Below, in pieces: positions 24,955 through 34,626 of a stretch of DNA of 64,000 bases. The stretch is from Prodigiosinella aquatilis (GTDB lineage Bacteria; Pseudomonadota; Gammaproteobacteria; Enterobacterales; Enterobacteriaceae). The notes beneath the pieces are model-generated. The model was not told the DNA's origin and ran no database searches. It saw nothing but the letters and a program-made list of their open reading frames with translations. Location of the stretch: NCBI GenBank assembly GCA_030388725.1, contig CP128857.1, positions 4,836,001 through 4,900,000 on the forward strand, in the 5' to 3' direction. A program made the position numbers and the translations under genes. The first letter of the stretch is position 1. Every line of letters begins with the position of its first letter.

Positions 24955-26585
24955 AGCAATACCATCCGCCCTTGACGGTACGTGAAATCGGCTTTCGGTA
25001 CACCCGAAACCGGATCATTCGCTGAGGAAAACTTCAGTATCAACGCCACATTACCGTCACGACGATGTGTCGCCAGCCAATCCGCAAAATGGCTTTGATC
25101 CACAAAACGGGATTTTGCGTCAGGATAAGACAACCCGTACTCCAGCTCACCCTGATTATTAAACATGGTGATATCGCTACGTTTGGTTTCCCAGGCAATC
25201 GCTGATGCCATACCGGTACTGTCCGACAGAATATAGCGGCTCTGGGCCAGCTGAGGCTGAACCTCCTGCACAAAAATCTGCGGATTTTTGGTTTCGGACA
25301 CCCGCTGTGGAATAACCATACCAACGGTCAATGCCACACCCAACGGACACAACACCGCCCAATACCAGCGCTGCGCAGATCGACGCAACGTCAGTGCACC
25401 GACCACGCCCCAAAACAGGAATGCGCCAGCCGCCAATACCACCTTCATCAGCTCATCATGCTGATAAAGCGGACGATGTGAGAATCCCCACGGAGATAAA
25501 ACCAGCACAACCACCAGCGCACAAACGACACCAAACAGCAGGTTAATCCAGCCATTCACGGTCAGTATCCGATGTTGCACCAGAGTAGTCACCCGTCGAG
25601 CCATCAACATGGCCAACGGCGCAAAACAAGGCAGGATATAAGTGGGCAATTTACCCTTGGCGATGCTGAAAAACAGCAATGGCATCACAACCCAACCCAA
25701 CAGATAAAAAGCGCCACTGTCCTGTCGTCGCGAACGCCAGCCATTCAGCAGTGACGAAGGCAATAGCGCCATCCACGGCAGTGTACCGGCAAACAGGATC
25801 GGCAGGTAATACCAAAAAGGTGCCTTATGCTGGGCATTTTTCTCGGCAAAACGTTGAATATGCTCCACCCAGAAGAAATAGTGCCAGAAATCCGGCTCGT
25901 GTTTGGCTATCGCCAGCACCCAGGGTAAGGAAATGACCAGTGCACTGATGATCGCCAACGGCCCGAACAGCAGCACCTCTTTCCAGCGCCGTTGCTGAGT
26001 CACCCACGGCAACACCGCGATTACCGGCACCGCCAGCGCCAGAAACCCTTTGGTCATAAACCCCATGCCGCATACCACACCCAGCAGCAGATAACCGTTT
26101 ATCTTGCCGCTGCGAGTTGTCGCCTGCGCTGCCAGCCAGAAGCTGCACATGCCAGCGGCCAGCCACAGGGCAATCATCGGGTCCAGCACAGCGTAAGTGC
26201 CAATGCCGTAAACCAGCAGACTACTCAGATAAATTATCACCGCCAGAAAAGCGGTTTTACGCTGCTGCCACAGGCGTAGCGTCAGCCAGTACACCAGCCC
26301 GGCGGTTAGCAAGATAGAAAACACCGAACCAAAGCGTACCGCAAAATTGCTATCGCCAAACAACCACTGACTCAGATTATTAATCCAGTAACCCGCCACG
26401 GGTTTTTCAAAATAACGCAGGCCAAGAAAATGGGGCACCACCCAGTTTCCGCTAGCCAGCATTTCACGACTGATCTCTGCATAGCGGGTTTCATCCGGTT
26501 GCCATAGAAAACGGCCATTAAGCGGAATCAGGTAATAGAGCGCCAACAATCCCAGCCACATGATGGCCTGTCCAGCCTGTTTCAT
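24936..26585 (-). CDS. arnT: 4-amino-4-deoxy-L-arabinose transferase ArnT
   Basis: Inner-membrane glycosyltransferase that transfers L-Ara4N from the undecaprenyl carrier to lipid A phosphates, giving resistance to polymyxin and cationic peptides. 549 residues (E. coli 550) with an N-terminal loop carrying WQPDETRYAEISREML (catalytic Asp region) and about 12-13 transmembrane helices. The ATG at 26585 overlaps the arnD stop by 1 bp (TGATG), preferred over an upstream in-frame start. Confidence 0.96.
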   Translation of the reverse strand: MKQAGQAIMWLGLLALYYLIPLNGRFLWQPDETRYAEISREMLASGNWVVPHFLGLRYFEKPVAGYWINNLSQWLFGDSNFAVRFGSVFSILLTAGLVYWLTLRLWQQRKTAFLAVIIYLSSLLVYGIGTYAVLDPMIALWLAAGMCSFWLAAQATTRSGKINGYLLLGVVCGMGFMTKGFLALAVPVIAVLPWVTQQRRWKEVLLFGPLAIISALVISLPWVLAIAKHEPDFWHYFFWVEHIQRFAEKNAQHKAPFWYYLPILFAGTLPWMALLPSSLLNGWRSRRQDSGAFYLLGWVVMPLLFFSIAKGKLPTYILPCFAPLAMLMARRVTTLVQHRILTVNGWINLLFGVVCALVVVLVLSPWGFSHRPLYQHDELMKVVLAAGAFLFWGVVGALTLRRSAQRWYWAVLCPLGVALTVGMVIPQRVSETKNPQIFVQEVQPQLAQSRYILSDSTGMASAIAWETKRSDITMFNNQGELEYGLSYPDAKSRFVDQSHFADWLATHRRDGNVALILKFSSANDPVSGVPKADFTYRQGRMVLLWYRQQ

Positions 26586-27487
26586 CAGTATGCGTCTCCC
26601 ACTGACTGCTGGCATCCCAACCATCCGTCACGTCCCGCAAGCGTACCACGGACAATACGGCCCAACGGCAACGTAGCAAGGTCGGCGGGCAATAACTCAC
26701 TTAACGGGCAGAACTGAATGCCTTCTTGTTTAGCCATCGTCAACAACTCGTCAAACTTTCCGTTCATCAAAATACCTTCCACCTCAGCGTGAATGGTATA
26801 GACCGGTGTGCCTTCATCCTGCTTGATCCGATCAAGAATGTAGCGGTTAAAATCATCAGCATTGGTTTCCCGGCCAATGGCTTCATCCCAGGTCGGCAGC
26901 GTAACCGGAATCTGTACGGTACCGGTAGAACCATCATCCAGCAGCGGCCGGAACGGCGCGGTGCCACGACAATCACTGTTGTAATGAAATGGGAACGCCT
27001 GTTTGGCTTCGACCACGTTCTGATCGGCCCGCCAGCCCGCCACCGCCGAACACATCACGGGTTGGTGGGTAATCTCAGACAGCGCGTCATATGCCAGTTG
27101 GATTTGCTGTTTCATTTTGGCCCGATCCCACACACCGGCCCAGGTTTGCCAGGCAAAATGATCCCAGGCGTGTAACCCAACCTCATGACGTTGCGTGGCG
27201 GCGCTGATTTGTCCGGCCAGGCCGCGACTAATCACTCGGCCGGGCCAGGCCGTACCGGCCAGCAGAATATCCCAGCCGTACAGGGATGCTGCGTGTGAAC
27301 GCAGCATTTTCCACAGAAATACCGGTCGAATCAGACGCCATAAATGGCGGCCCATGTTATCGGGGCCCAAACTGAAGAAAAAGCTGGCCCTGACACCATG
27401 AGTCTCCAGTGACGTCAGCAGGCGAGGAACCCCCACCCGCGTCCCACGCCAGGTATCAACGTCAATCCTTAACCCCACTTTTCTCAT
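26585..27487 (-). CDS. arnD: 4-deoxy-4-formamido-L-arabinose-phosphoundecaprenol deformylase
   Basis: Removes the formyl group from Ara4FN-undecaprenyl phosphate on the cytoplasmic side. 300 residues of the NodB-type polysaccharide deacetylase fold: catalytic Asp and metal ligands in LRIDVDTWRG and HAWDHFAWQ. Colinear with E. coli ArnD (296 aa). It overlaps the arnA end by 4 bp. Confidence 0.96.
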   Translation of the reverse strand: MRKVGLRIDVDTWRGTRVGVPRLLTSLETHGVRASFFFSLGPDNMGRHLWRLIRPVFLWKMLRSHAASLYGWDILLAGTAWPGRVISRGLAGQISAATQRHEVGLHAWDHFAWQTWAGVWDRAKMKQQIQLAYDALSEITHQPVMCSAVAGWRADQNVVEAKQAFPFHYNSDCRGTAPFRPLLDDGSTGTVQIPVTLPTWDEAIGRETNADDFNRYILDRIKQDEGTPVYTIHAEVEGILMNGKFDELLTMAKQEGIQFCPLSELLPADLATLPLGRIVRGTLAGRDGWLGCQQSVGDAY

Positions 27488-29466
27488 TCAGCCGTTCCCG
27501 CCTGCTCAACCGTGTTGAGGAAGAAATCCAGCGTATCCGCCACCGTCAGTTCCATGTCGATGGTAGGCTCCCACTGCAACAGGCGTTTTGCGTTACGGAT
27601 GGAGGGCTTACGATGCTCCACATCCTGATAGCCTTTACCGTAATAGCTGCTGCTTTCCACTTCACGGAAACCGGCAAACGGCGGGAACTGATTACGCAGC
27701 GGATGCGCTTCAAAGCACTTAAGCAACATTTCCGCCAATTGACGGATGCTGGCTTCATTGTCCGGGTTGCCAATATTGATGATCTGCCCATCACAAACCC
27801 CATCCCGGTTTTCAATGATACGGAACAGCGCTTCCACACCATCTTTGATATCGGTGAAGCAGCGTTTCTGTTTCCCGCCATCAACCAACTTGATGGGAGA
27901 ACCTTCCACCAGATTCAGGATCAACTGCGTGATGGCACGAGAACTTCCGATACGCGCCGCATTCAGATTATCCAGCCGCGGCCCCATCCAGTTGAACGGG
28001 CGGAACAACGTAAAGCGCAGCGCTTCTTTTTCGCCATAAGCCCAGATAACACGGTCCAGCAACTGTTTAGATACCGAATAAATCCAACGCTGTTTATTGA
28101 TAGGCCCGACAATCAGGTTGGAATTATCTTCATCAAACATCGGATCGGTACACATGCCATAGACTTCAGACGTGGACGGGAAAATAATGCGTTTTTTATA
28201 TTTCACGCAGTCACGGATGATTTTCAGGTTTTCTTCAAAATCCAGCTCAAAGACGCGCAGCGGGTTGCGGGTGTACTCGATAGGCGTGGCAATCGCCACC
28301 AGCGGCAACACGACGTCGCATTTTTTAATGTGGTATTCAATCCACTCGGAATGAATGCTGATGTCGCCTTCCACAAAATGGAAACGGGGATTGTCCAGGA
28401 AGCGGGCGATAGCATCAGAGCTGATGTCCAACCCAAAGATTTCGTACCCATCTTCCTGCAACAGCCGCTCGGTAAGGTGGTTACCGATAAAACCGTTAAC
28501 CCCAAGAATCAACACCCGGGTACGGCGTTTCATACTAATCACGGGCGCATTATTGAGAATGGCACCGGTCACCAGACCCAGGCTTTCCGCCAACTGCGAA
28601 CCCTGTAGGTAGATCCCGTTATCGCCCTGACCGGTAATCACTTCCAGCGCATCATTGCCACAGGCAATCACCAGCGGAGACGTACTCAGTACCGTGCCCG
28701 GATTGGCTGCCGGGAAATCAGCACGCACAGCGGCCTGCCAGATAATGAATTTCGTGGTACCCACATAGCTGAATGCGCCCGGCCACGGCTCAGTTACGGC
28801 GCGTACCAGGTTATATGTCGTCTTCGCTGGCTGTTCCCATCGGATACGGCCATCTTCCGGCGTACGACGGCCAACCGTCGTCGCTTCATGCTCGTTTTGT
28901 GGTGTTTCACTGAAATGACCGGAAGCGATGCCCGGCAAAGCCGCTGCCAGTAATTGTCCGGCGGCATCCCGCACTTTGCCATGCAAGCTCAACGCCGTAT
29001 CTTTTTCGTCGATGGCGATACGTTGCTGGGCAACAATATTGCCCGCATCAGCCTGGGATACCATACGGTGTAACGTCACACCGGTTTCCGTTTCCCCATT
29101 CACCAGCACCCAGTTCAGCGGTGCCCGACCACGATAACGCGGCAATAGCGAACCATGCAGGTTAAAGGCTCCCTGACGGGCGCACTGCAAAATATCGTCA
29201 CTGAGCAGATTACGATAATAGAACGAGAAAATGACATCCGGCGACATCGCTGCCACACGCTCAACCCACAACGGGTGATTCACATCATCCGGCGCAAAAA
29301 CGGGAATACCGAATTCCGCTGCCGTGCGGGCAACAGAACCGAAAAAGTGATTCTCAGCAGGGTTATCGGGGTGAGTAAAAATAGCCTTGATGGTATAACC
29401 CGCTGTCACTAACGCGCGAATACCCACGCAGCCGATATCATGGTAAGCAAAAACAACTGTATTCAT
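27484..29466 (-). CDS. arnA: Bifunctional UDP-Ara4N formyltransferase / UDP-GlcA decarboxylase
   Basis: 660 residues, the same length as E. coli ArnA, with two enzymes fused. The N-terminal formyltransferase (about 1-300) has the formyl-THF pocket and catalytic residues in NLHGSLLP and HRMVSQADAGN. The C-terminal decarboxylase (about 315-660) has the Rossmann motif GVNGFIGNHL, the SEVYGM Ser/Glu segment and YSVSKQLLD with the Tyr-Lys pair. It makes UDP-Ara4O from UDP-glucuronate and formylates UDP-Ara4N. Confidence 0.98.
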   Translation of the reverse strand: MNTVVFAYHDIGCVGIRALVTAGYTIKAIFTHPDNPAENHFFGSVARTAAEFGIPVFAPDDVNHPLWVERVAAMSPDVIFSFYYRNLLSDDILQCARQGAFNLHGSLLPRYRGRAPLNWVLVNGETETGVTLHRMVSQADAGNIVAQQRIAIDEKDTALSLHGKVRDAAGQLLAAALPGIASGHFSETPQNEHEATTVGRRTPEDGRIRWEQPAKTTYNLVRAVTEPWPGAFSYVGTTKFIIWQAAVRADFPAANPGTVLSTSPLVIACGNDALEVITGQGDNGIYLQGSQLAESLGLVTGAILNNAPVISMKRRTRVLILGVNGFIGNHLTERLLQEDGYEIFGLDISSDAIARFLDNPRFHFVEGDISIHSEWIEYHIKKCDVVLPLVAIATPIEYTRNPLRVFELDFEENLKIIRDCVKYKKRIIFPSTSEVYGMCTDPMFDEDNSNLIVGPINKQRWIYSVSKQLLDRVIWAYGEKEALRFTLFRPFNWMGPRLDNLNAARIGSSRAITQLILNLVEGSPIKLVDGGKQKRCFTDIKDGVEALFRIIENRDGVCDGQIINIGNPDNEASIRQLAEMLLKCFEAHPLRNQFPPFAGFREVESSSYYGKGYQDVEHRKPSIRNAKRLLQWEPTIDMELTVADTLDFFLNTVEQAGTAE

Positions 29467-30446
29467 TCTTCATTGTCCTGATGAGAAAGTTGGCGATCAT
29501 TACTGACGATATGTTGAATAAAGTAGCGAGGGCGGGCGCGGACATCGTTATAGATGCGGCCGATATATTCCCCCAGCAGGCCCATAGCGACAAACTGGGC
29601 ACCGATGAACGTGAATAACACGGCGAATAGCGTAAACACGCCTTCGGCAGCCCATACCGAACCAAAAAAAATACGAAGTACAATCAGGAGTAACGCCAGC
29701 GTAAAGCCGGAAATGGCAATCACGCTACCCACCAGACTTAGCAAACGCAATGGTGTGGTAGTGAGGCAAGTCACCAGGTCATACATCAGATTAATCAGCT
29801 TCATGAAGCTGTATTTGGAATCACCGAATTCCCGTTCGGCATGCTTAACGGTGATCTCGGTCGTTCGGCGGGCAAAAGTATTGGCCAGAATCGGAATGAA
29901 GGTGCTGCGCTCATGGCAATGCAGCATGGCATCAACAATATGGCGGCGATAGGCGCGCAGCATACAACCGTAATCACTCATGGCCTTGCCTGTGGTACGC
30001 TGAATCAACTGGTTGATCAGCCGGGACGCCAATTTACGGAACACGCTATCCTGACGGTTCTGGCGGATAGTCCCCACCACGTCGTAGCCTTCATTGGCCG
30101 TTTGCACCAACCGGGGGATCTCTTCCGGTGGATTTTGCAAATCGGCATCCAGCGTGATGATCAGATCACCGCTAACATGGCTGAAACCCGCCATAATTGC
30201 CGAATGCTGGCCATAGTTACGGTTCAGCACCACGGCGACAATATGACTGTCGGTAGCCTGCGCCGCGGCAGTCATTAATTCGGTAGAATCATCGCTGCTA
30301 CCATCATCCACCAGCAAAATTTCATAATCGGTGCCCAGTAAATCGCAGGCCGCCGTGGTACGCCGGATAAGCTCCGGCAGACTTTCCTGTTCATTGAAAA
30401 CCGGAATAACCACGGACACTTTTTTTATTTTTTCAGCTCCTGCCAT
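29463..30446 (-). CDS. arnC: Undecaprenyl-phosphate Ara4FN transferase
   Basis: Moves formyl-L-Ara4N from UDP to undecaprenyl phosphate. 327 residues: GT2 domain at the N-terminus (VVIPVFNEQESL, DDGSSDDS, and the DADLQNPPEEIP metal-binding stretch), then two C-terminal transmembrane helices. The start overlaps the arnB end by 14 bp and the stop overlaps arnA by 4 bp. Confidence 0.96.
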   Translation of the reverse strand: MAGAEKIKKVSVVIPVFNEQESLPELIRRTTAACDLLGTDYEILLVDDGSSDDSTELMTAAAQATDSHIVAVVLNRNYGQHSAIMAGFSHVSGDLIITLDADLQNPPEEIPRLVQTANEGYDVVGTIRQNRQDSVFRKLASRLINQLIQRTTGKAMSDYGCMLRAYRRHIVDAMLHCHERSTFIPILANTFARRTTEITVKHAEREFGDSKYSFMKLINLMYDLVTCLTTTPLRLLSLVGSVIAISGFTLALLLIVLRIFFGSVWAAEGVFTLFAVLFTFIGAQFVAMGLLGEYIGRIYNDVRARPRYFIQHIVSNDRQLSHQDNEE

Positions 30447-31587
30447 GTTTGTTCTCCGCTAATACTGTTAATGCTTCTATCACGCGGTCTACATCCGCGT
30501 CTGTCATATCCGGGAACAGTGGCAATGAGCAAATGCGCGCTGAATTCCAGTCCGTATTGGGAAGATGAACATCAGGAAAACGTTCGCGATAATACTTTTG
30601 GGTATGTGCAGCACGGAAATGCAGACCCGTGCCAATATTGCGCGCTTTCAGTTCCTGCATTAATGCATCGCGGCTAATGCCACAGCGTTCTTCATCCACC
30701 CGGATGATAAACAGATGCCAGGCGTGCTGATGCGGCCATGTCGGTTGTGCCAATGGCTGGAATGGCAATGCGGCCAGTTTTTGCAAATAACGCTGTGCCA
30801 ACGCTTCACGGCGAGCATTAAGTACCGGCAACTTATGCAGTTGAACCAGCGCAATGGCGGCATTGATATCCGGCAGGTTATATTTGAATCCCGGTGAAAT
30901 CACTTCCGCCTGCGGTGCCCGCCCCTGAACCATTCGATCAAAGGCGTCCACGGCCAGACCATGAAATTTGAGACTGCGAATGCGACTTGCCAGCTCATCG
31001 TCATCGGTTACCACCATGCCGCCTTCGGCACAGGTCATATTCTTGATGGCATGGAAAGAAAAAATCGCGGTACCGTCATGACCAACATGCTGCCCACGAT
31101 AGTAGGTGCCGCAAGCATGGGCCGCATCCTCAATCACAGGAATACCGTGGCGACGCCCGATATCCCGAATAGCATCGATATCCGCCGGCGCACCGGCATA
31201 ATGCACCGGGATAATGGCTTTGGTACGTGGTGTGATGGCGGCTTCAATCACTTCAGGCGTCACCATTAGTGTATCCCGGTCAACATCCACCATCACTGGC
31301 TCGGCACCGAGAAGAACGATCATATTTAAGGTGGAAACCCAGGTGAGCGAAGGGGTAATCACTTCATCACCCGCAGAAATACCTAGCGCCATCAGGGTAA
31401 CGTGCATCCCACCGGTAGCAGAACTGACGGCAATTGCATGTTTGGCCCCCGTCAGAGTGCAAAATTGCTGTTCAAGTTCCTGGTTTTTAGGGCCAGTGGT
31501 AATCCATCCGGATCGCAGAACCTGTTCAACTGCGGCGAGTTCCTCTTCACCTAACGCGGGACGGGAAAAAGGTAAAAAATCGGCCAT
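30433..31587 (-). CDS. arnB: UDP-L-Ara4O aminotransferase
   Basis: PLP-dependent enzyme that converts UDP-Ara4O to UDP-Ara4N with glutamate. 384 residues, DegT/DnrJ/EryC1 fold, PLP Lys182 in SFHAIKNMTCAEGG, preceded by VIEDAAHACG. The first gene of a complete arnBCADTEF operon in which every junction overlaps. A long AT-rich upstream region would hold the promoter, in other enterobacteria controlled by PmrA and/or PhoP. Confidence 0.97.
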   Translation of the reverse strand: MADFLPFSRPALGEEELAAVEQVLRSGWITTGPKNQELEQQFCTLTGAKHAIAVSSATGGMHVTLMALGISAGDEVITPSLTWVSTLNMIVLLGAEPVMVDVDRDTLMVTPEVIEAAITPRTKAIIPVHYAGAPADIDAIRDIGRRHGIPVIEDAAHACGTYYRGQHVGHDGTAIFSFHAIKNMTCAEGGMVVTDDDELASRIRSLKFHGLAVDAFDRMVQGRAPQAEVISPGFKYNLPDINAAIALVQLHKLPVLNARREALAQRYLQKLAALPFQPLAQPTWPHQHAWHLFIIRVDEERCGISRDALMQELKARNIGTGLHFRAAHTQKYYRERFPDVHLPNTDWNSARICSLPLFPDMTDADVDRVIEALTVLAENKHGRS

Positions 31588-31801
31588 TTCAGGAATTCAC
31601 TCTTGAGTTTAATTAAAGGCTGGCAATACTTTTTTACGATTTTATCGCGATAATGAAACCAGCCACGTTTATTACTGGTTAACAAGTCAGAATAAATAAA
31701 GATATGACTCCTCAAGTACAACGTCAGTTGATGGCAGAGTGATGACTTATCAATAAGATTCTGCACACAACTGTCATGGAGTGTGAGCATAACCCTAATT
31801 T

Positions 31802-31818
31802 CTTAGTTAAATATTAAG
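31802..31818 (-). promoter_or_regulatory. Weak candidate PmrA box for arnB
   Basis: On the minus strand it reads CTTAAT, 5 nt, ACTAAG. The first half is a perfect PmrA half-site; the second matches only 4 of 6 positions of YTTAAK. It lies about 215 bp before arnB, with a TATGCT possible -10 downstream. Tentative. Confidence 0.25.
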
Positions 31819-32070
31819 AACCCCAGTATCTGCTATCACTTTTCGCCTTAAAAGGGTAACAAGTTATTTTTCAACGAACACGCAACAATCTCTCTGTAAT
31901 AAAAAATTCAACAAAACGCGATCAAGGATAATGGTTAAATAGGTAAAAATTTTTACGTATTTACTTCAATTCATTTACCAAAATGGCTGAAATAGATGAT
32001 AACTCATTAATAATTAATACTAATTCAATGATAGTAAACGTATTCAGAACTACAAATACCATCCACAAAC

Positions 32071-32098
32071 CTGTCATTTCTCCATTGAGAAATGACAG
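32071..32098. other. Perfect 12-bp hairpin with 4-nt loop
   Basis: CTGTCATTTCTC pairs perfectly with GAGAAATGACAG around CATT. It stands alone between the arnB promoter region and the lipoprotein terminator and has no T-tract. Possible operator or a residual repeat. Confidence 0.5.
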
Positions 32099-32134
32099 CA
32101 AATACAGGAACAACAGTGAAGTGATTCACGACGT

Positions 32135-32165
32135 AAAAAAACCGCCCATGTAAACATGCACGGTT
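32135..32165 (-). terminator. Terminator of the lipoprotein operon
   Basis: On the minus strand AACCGTGCATG, loop TTTA, CATGGGCGGTT (nine paired, one wobble, one mismatch), followed by a run of seven T partly in the stem. It lies 32 bp past the stop of the last lipoprotein gene. Confidence 0.8.
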
Positions 32166-32196
32166 TGGATAAAGATAAAAGCACTATGCTGATAAC

Positions 32197-32856
32197 TTAC
32201 CTGGCATCTTTACCATACAAAGGGGAACGCGGCCCATAAAGAATATGCCCAGGGCCACCGGCAGTCAGCAGCCTGGCACTAGTGATGCCGGCAATATCAT
32301 GGCCTTTGTCGGTTATTGTATTGGCTATTTGGTTAATAGCAGCCTGTACCAGCAACCCGATAATGCCGTTATTGGAATTTGACTGATCCTCGTTGGTGGA
32401 GGCGGTTGCTGCACCTTTCCACAACTCTTTACCCGTTCTTAAGTCAACAAGGCGAGCGTTGGCTGTCACCCGTGTTTCACTGTTAATCACCTGGTATTTA
32501 GATCCGTAATCGGTAATATCCAAATATAATGCTGCATCAGCACCAAAAATCTGATGAAGTCGGGAAACATTAACCGCCTGAATATCCTGTGCAGTCATTA
32601 ATCCATTCTGTTTGAACGTTTCATCAACGACCGCAATCGGCAGCACATAGTAGCCAGATTCCGCCAACGGATAGGTTACTTGCGTCAGAAAACTGGCACC
32701 GGCATTGATATCAGGAGAGTGATTGAGTGGCGGCAATACCAGAATAGACTTTGGTTTGCTCTGCTTAAATGCGGTGTAATCATAAGAAACAGGTTTTGCA
32801 CAACCTGTCAGCACCAAAACACCAGCAAGGCTGACGAATGCTAAAAAACGCTTCAT
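32197..32856 (-). CDS. DUF799 (GNA1162-type) lipoprotein
   Basis: 219 residues with a lipoprotein signal peptide ending VLVLTGC, then KSILVLPPLNHSPDIN and an alpha/beta body resembling TolB-like/GNA1162 outer-membrane-associated lipoproteins. Its function is not established; the meningococcal relative is a surface antigen candidate. Last of three linked lipoprotein genes, 12 bp after the previous gene. Confidence 0.85.
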   Translation of the reverse strand: MKRFLAFVSLAGVLVLTGCAKPVSYDYTAFKQSKPKSILVLPPLNHSPDINAGASFLTQVTYPLAESGYYVLPIAVVDETFKQNGLMTAQDIQAVNVSRLHQIFGADAALYLDITDYGSKYQVINSETRVTANARLVDLRTGKELWKGAATASTNEDQSNSNNGIIGLLVQAAINQIANTITDKGHDIAGITSARLLTAGGPGHILYGPRSPLYGKDAR

Positions 32857-32868
32857 TTACTTTTTCCC

Positions 32869-33213
32869 TTATTTTTTGCTCAACAGAAAATCCATAAAAG
32901 GTGCTGATTCTGGAAACTGCGTTTTTTCAGCTTCAAACTGCTGACGCGCATTTCCTGTATTGCCGGTTTTGGCATACAGCAGCCCCAGTTGGGCATGTAA
33001 TCCTGGCGGAACAGGTTTATTCTTGGCTTTAGCAATGTCCAGCGACTTATTAAGTGATGCGATCTGTTCTTCAGGACTGGCTTTATCTTGTTGATAATAT
33101 TGATAAAGAGTAGACTGATAATTATCCCAGCTATATGTTGTTTTAGGCGCAGAAGCACAACCTGCCAATGCCGATATCGTCAATAACAAAACTGTTTTCT
33201 TATTAAATAGCAT
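32869..33213 (-). CDS. DUF4810 lipoprotein
   Basis: 114 residues: signal peptide with lipobox SALAGC, then a short chain with TPR-like helices (KNKPVPPGLHAQLGLLYAKT, RQQFEAEKTQFP). It is the middle gene of the CsgG-like/DUF4810/DUF799 trio, 18 bp after the CsgG-like gene. No defined biochemical role; probably forms a complex with the other two lipoproteins. Confidence 0.85.
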   Translation of the reverse strand: MLFNKKTVLLLTISALAGCASAPKTTYSWDNYQSTLYQYYQQDKASPEEQIASLNKSLDIAKAKNKPVPPGLHAQLGLLYAKTGNTGNARQQFEAEKTQFPESAPFMDFLLSKK

Positions 33214-33231
33214 TCCTGTTTTCCTATTCCA

Positions 33232-33903
33232 TTAGTTTGCCGGGTGCCATGCACCGCTTTCAATACCAGCAACCAGGTTGTTTACAGCTTCACGGATCGC
33301 CAAATCCAGAACTTTACCGTTTAACGTGGAGTCATAGCTTGCTGTGCCACCAAAACCAATGATTTCACGGTTCGACAAGGTATATTCACCGGCGCCTTGT
33401 ACGGAGTACACCACTTCCGACGTCTGAACGTTAACAACGTTCAACGTGGTTTTTGCATAGGCAATTTGTGATTTCCCCCGACCCAGAATGCCCCATAATT
33501 GATGGTCGCCCACTTCTTTACGGCCAAACTCGGTAACATCACCGGTGATGACATAGTTTGCACCTTTCAAGGTCTGAGCTTGCCCTTTGATACCGGCTTC
33601 GGTTTTCAGCTCATCCATATTGGTGCGATCGAGCACATTAAAACGGCCAGTTTGCTGTAAGTGACTCACCAGAATGGTTTTCGATTGGTTCCCCAAACGG
33701 TCAACACCGTCAGAGAAAATGCCATTCATATAGTTAGAGCGATTCTCAAATTTACCCACAGAAATGGGGCTACGTATTCCCTGATATGGGGTGTTGAAAG
33801 ACGACACCTTCGGCACTTCAACGGTATGTGAAGATTCTGTCGCGCATCCGCTCAGTAACGTTACTGATATAAAAAAAGAACAAAGAAGGTTTTTTTTACT
33901 CAT
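33232..33903 (-). CDS. CsgG/HfaB-family lipoprotein
   Basis: 223 residues with a lipoprotein signal peptide (LLCSFFISVTLLSGC) and the CsgG fold signature (ILVSHLQQTGRFNVLDRTNM, GANYVITGDVTEFG). CsgG itself is a curli secretion pore, but no csgA/B/E/F genes are present here, so the protein more likely acts with its two lipoprotein partners at the outer membrane. The ATG at 33903 gives a normal signal peptide; a longer in-frame start is disfavoured. Confidence 0.85.
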   Translation of the reverse strand: MSKKNLLCSFFISVTLLSGCATESSHTVEVPKVSSFNTPYQGIRSPISVGKFENRSNYMNGIFSDGVDRLGNQSKTILVSHLQQTGRFNVLDRTNMDELKTEAGIKGQAQTLKGANYVITGDVTEFGRKEVGDHQLWGILGRGKSQIAYAKTTLNVVNVQTSEVVYSVQGAGEYTLSNREIIGFGGTASYDSTLNGKVLDLAIREAVNNLVAGIESGAWHPAN

Positions 33904-34626
33904 CACTAGTCCATTAATAAAATACTGCTGTTTTATGTTTTGAAACAACGGGTTCCTCGTTATCAGACATATCTGCCGGATAACCGCGGCTATTATGATT
34001 ATTGTTAAGATAAGTAACCACTTATTTCATCATTAAAAATTACAGCACCACGAGAATGATGGATGATCCCTCTTTTCTGCTCCTGAAACGGCCTCATTAG
34101 GTTAATTGCACGAACAGTTTTGGTTATTTCCCCCTCATATTACCTGTCCTATATCAAGATCGTTCGCATACAGAGCCGCTAGGATAAAAATCAATAAATG
34201 GAGGGATTGTTGTATTTTCTCCTGACGAGATCCGTGCCACCCCCTTCCAGAAATAACTTCTGGGTGACCAGACTAAAAATCAGAAATGACAGGCAGAGAG
34301 GTCGAAAAACAGAAGTAAGTACACACTTATATGCACCATACTATACCCAAGAGATATCGAGTCGCAGGAAGACAGAAAGTGACGGGATCCCGATGAGCTT
34401 GCTTTGATAAGTGATTCGGGTGATCAAATCTGTCGAGGGCGGAGTTGAACGCCGCTTACAGCAGCCTCAAAAGGGCGAGGTCCAATGATGGGCCGAGCCA
34501 TTGAGCGCCATCAACGTCCCTGCAACTTGAGAGATGACGGGTATTATATAGGGTGTGAAAACAGCCGTGTTCTTGTCACACCGCTCTGCTTCCTTGTAAC
34601 GCTATCCATCCATGTCAGGAGACGAT
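33904..34626. other. Spacer between lipoprotein operon and aegA
   Basis: About 720 bp without a supported gene, AT-rich at the left. It holds divergent promoter regions and the ERIC copy at 34342-34545. Short open frames here have no recognisable products. Confidence 0.55.
34342..34545 (+). repeat. ERIC element with internal insertion
   Basis: Left half TATACCCAAGAGATATCGAG ... ATCCCGATGAGCTTGC and AAGTGATTCGGGTGA, right half CCATCAACGTCCCTGCAACT and GATGACGGGTAT match ERIC, but about 80 bp (roughly 34424-34505) are inserted between GGGTGA and the GCCATCAACG segment. The total is 204 bp instead of 127. It ends 82 bp before the aegA start. Confidence 0.8.

Larger units (their letters stand above)
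31588..32196. other. AT-rich spacer upstream of arnB
   Basis: 609 bp with no supported gene. It should contain the arnB promoter; a weak PmrA-type site, a perfect hairpin (32071-32098) and the terminator of the lipoprotein operon are described separately. Confidence 0.6.

Noticed and set aside
27409..28608. A 399-codon open frame opposite arnA
   Set aside because: It lies wholly antisense to a certain gene with strong codon bias, lacks recognisable domains, and is the usual shadow of GC-biased third positions.
33232..33903. Curli secretion gene csgG
   Set aside because: The fold matches but no other curli genes are present, and the partners are DUF4810 and DUF799 lipoproteins.
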